Shown one piece after another: positions 62,901-64,000 of a DNA stretch of 64,000 nt. The stretch's first letter is position 1, and every line of letters begins with the position of its first letter. This stretch comes from Acanthosoma haemorrhoidale (taxonomy: Eukaryota; Arthropoda; Insecta; Hemiptera; Acanthosomatidae): the NCBI GenBank assembly GCA_930367205.1, contig OV884014.1, forward strand, positions 110,311,138 to 110,375,137. The letters are read 5' to 3'. The notes under the pieces are model-generated. The model saw nothing but the letters and a program-made list of their open reading frames with translations. It did no database searches and was not told the DNA's origin. The position numbers and the translations under genes were made by a program.

Positions 62901-64000
62901 TTACTCGACAGAAATAGTAAATTAGCTCTTTATTTGTCAATCTGTACTTTTTCTGTAAATAATTTGAGATATGTTTTATACTGTCTGATTTGTATAACTG
63001 AAAGAGAACGATACAAAATGAAGTAAATTAAATTAAAAAAAACTAAGTGAGCTTCTTGGGGCACCAGATAGAAGTAAAACCTCAGAATCGATCTGTGGCA
63101 TCTATAAGGTTGATAAAAGTTTAGTTATTAGTACAATAATAATAAAGAACATGTTTCTGCTTCTCAACCGACAGTAAGTATCCTTTTGAGAGCATTCAAT
63201 GAATTGGGTGTGGCCATTGTTTTCCCTCAATTTTAAAACAAAAAATAAACAGCACAAATTTGAAATACAAAATCAATGACATAAAAACTCCGAAGAAAAT
63301 TTAAATAGGTTAGTAAGTACGTGGAGAATGAAGACGTTACACCCACGGAAAAAACGAAATACAGTTAGATGGAAGCACTCGACCCTGGTAGTAAGGAAAC
63401 TACGATCCGACGATTAGACACTCAAATATATACCTCCTTGGTGTTTATTTATTTACTCGACAGAAAATACGTCCTTGGTGTTTATTTATATACAAGACAG
63501 AAAATACCTCCTTGGTGTCTATTTATATACAAGACAGAAAGTATCTCCTTGGTGTTTATTTATATACAAGACAGAAAATACCTCCTTGATGTTTATTTAT
63601 TTACTCGACAGAAAATACGTCCTTAGTGTTTATTTATTTACTCGACAGAAATAGTAAATTAGCTCTTTATTTGTCAATCTGTACTTTTTCTGTAAATAAT
63701 TTGAGATATGTTTTATACTGTCTGATTTGTATAACTGAAAGAGAACGATACAAAATGAAGTAAATTAAATTAAAAAAAACTAAGTGAGCTTCTTGGGGCA
63801 CCAGATAGAAGTAAAACCTCAGAATCGATCTGTGGCATCTATAAGGTTGATAAAAGTTTAGTTATTAGTACAATAATAATAAAGAACATGTTTCTGCTTC
63901 TCAACCGACAGTAAGTATCCTTTTGAGAGCATTCAATGAATTGGGTGTGGCCATTGTTTTCCCTCAATTTTAAAACAAAAAATAAACAGCACAAATTTGA
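59970..64000 (+). repeat. 737-bp tandem satellite, about 5.5 units, open at the right
   Basis: Identical landmarks recur every 737 bp (for example 'ttagctcttt' at 59974, 60711, 61448 and so on). Units look identical; the only difference I found is 'agataggagt' in unit 1 against 'agatagaagt' later. Each unit holds a 37-bp minisatellite. The 85-aa frame that repeats with the unit (60421-60678 and each +737) is made mostly of the minisatellite and is not taken as a gene. The array runs out of the window, so its full size is unknown. Confidence 0.97.
60483..60704 (+). repeat. 37-bp minisatellite nested in the 737-bp unit
   Basis: Six copies of a 37-bp monomer starting 'tacctccttggtgtttattt', at 60483, 60520, 60557, 60594, 60631 and 60668, with two variants of the middle ('atttactcgacag' and 'atatacaagacag'). 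It repeats in each satellite unit (+737, +1474 and so on). Because 37 is one more than a multiple of three, a frame crossing it reads all three phases. Confidence 0.95.

Overview
The window reads as an AT-rich arthropod nuclear genome, most likely an insect. The reasons are an intron-split matrix metalloproteinase gene with GT-AG junctions, poly(A) signals and splice acceptors, Jockey-like LINE remains, a mariner relic, and gypsy/errantivirus-type LTR relics. No bacterial operon, rRNA or convincing tRNA gene was seen.

Layout. 1-7980: TE-rich non-coding DNA (A-tailed SINE-like repeats, a mariner relic at 881-1433, a tRNA-like SINE near 3440, two opposed LINE 3' ends near 4.0 and 5.8 kb), partly or wholly intron of the MMP gene. 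7981-12226 (+): the last seven coding exons of a matrix metalloproteinase (zinc catalytic core, Thr/Pro hinge, hemopexin domain, hydrophobic tail), followed by a long 3' UTR. 13.1-19.9 kb: a mosaic of duplicated pieces of the MMP 3' flank, of an ankyrin-gene flank and of TE-linked DNA. 22.3-28.1 kb: errantivirus-like remains (pol/env pieces, a polypurine tract with an LTR start, then a separate LTR, primer-binding site and broken gag). 28.1-34.1 kb: ankyrin gene 1 (932 aa) with near-identical 33-aa repeats. 34.1-38.0 kb: a rearranged Jockey-like LINE on the minus strand. 38.0-42.4 kb: a second, nearly identical copy of the errantivirus relic. 44.3-47.4 kb: an LTR element carrying only a coiled-coil gag-like ORF on the minus strand. 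47.4-53.4 kb: ankyrin gene 2 (757 aa) and a downstream ankyrin pseudogene. 53.4-59.8 kb: LINE fragments, a duplicate of the 17.9-19.9 kb block with an inverted duplication, and a MULE/ZSWIM-like relic. 59970-64000: a 737-bp tandem satellite that runs off the window.

The probable host genes are the MMP (pericellular proteolysis) and the two ankyrin paralogs, whose function is unknown. Both ankyrin genes share a 5' splice acceptor, start site, N-terminal region and 3' flank, and at least three further flank fragments (15.9-16.3, 28.1-28.7, 47.4-48.3 kb) show that a larger tandem family has been broken up by transposons and recombination. Matching breakpoints between copies show that much of the window arose by segmental duplication.
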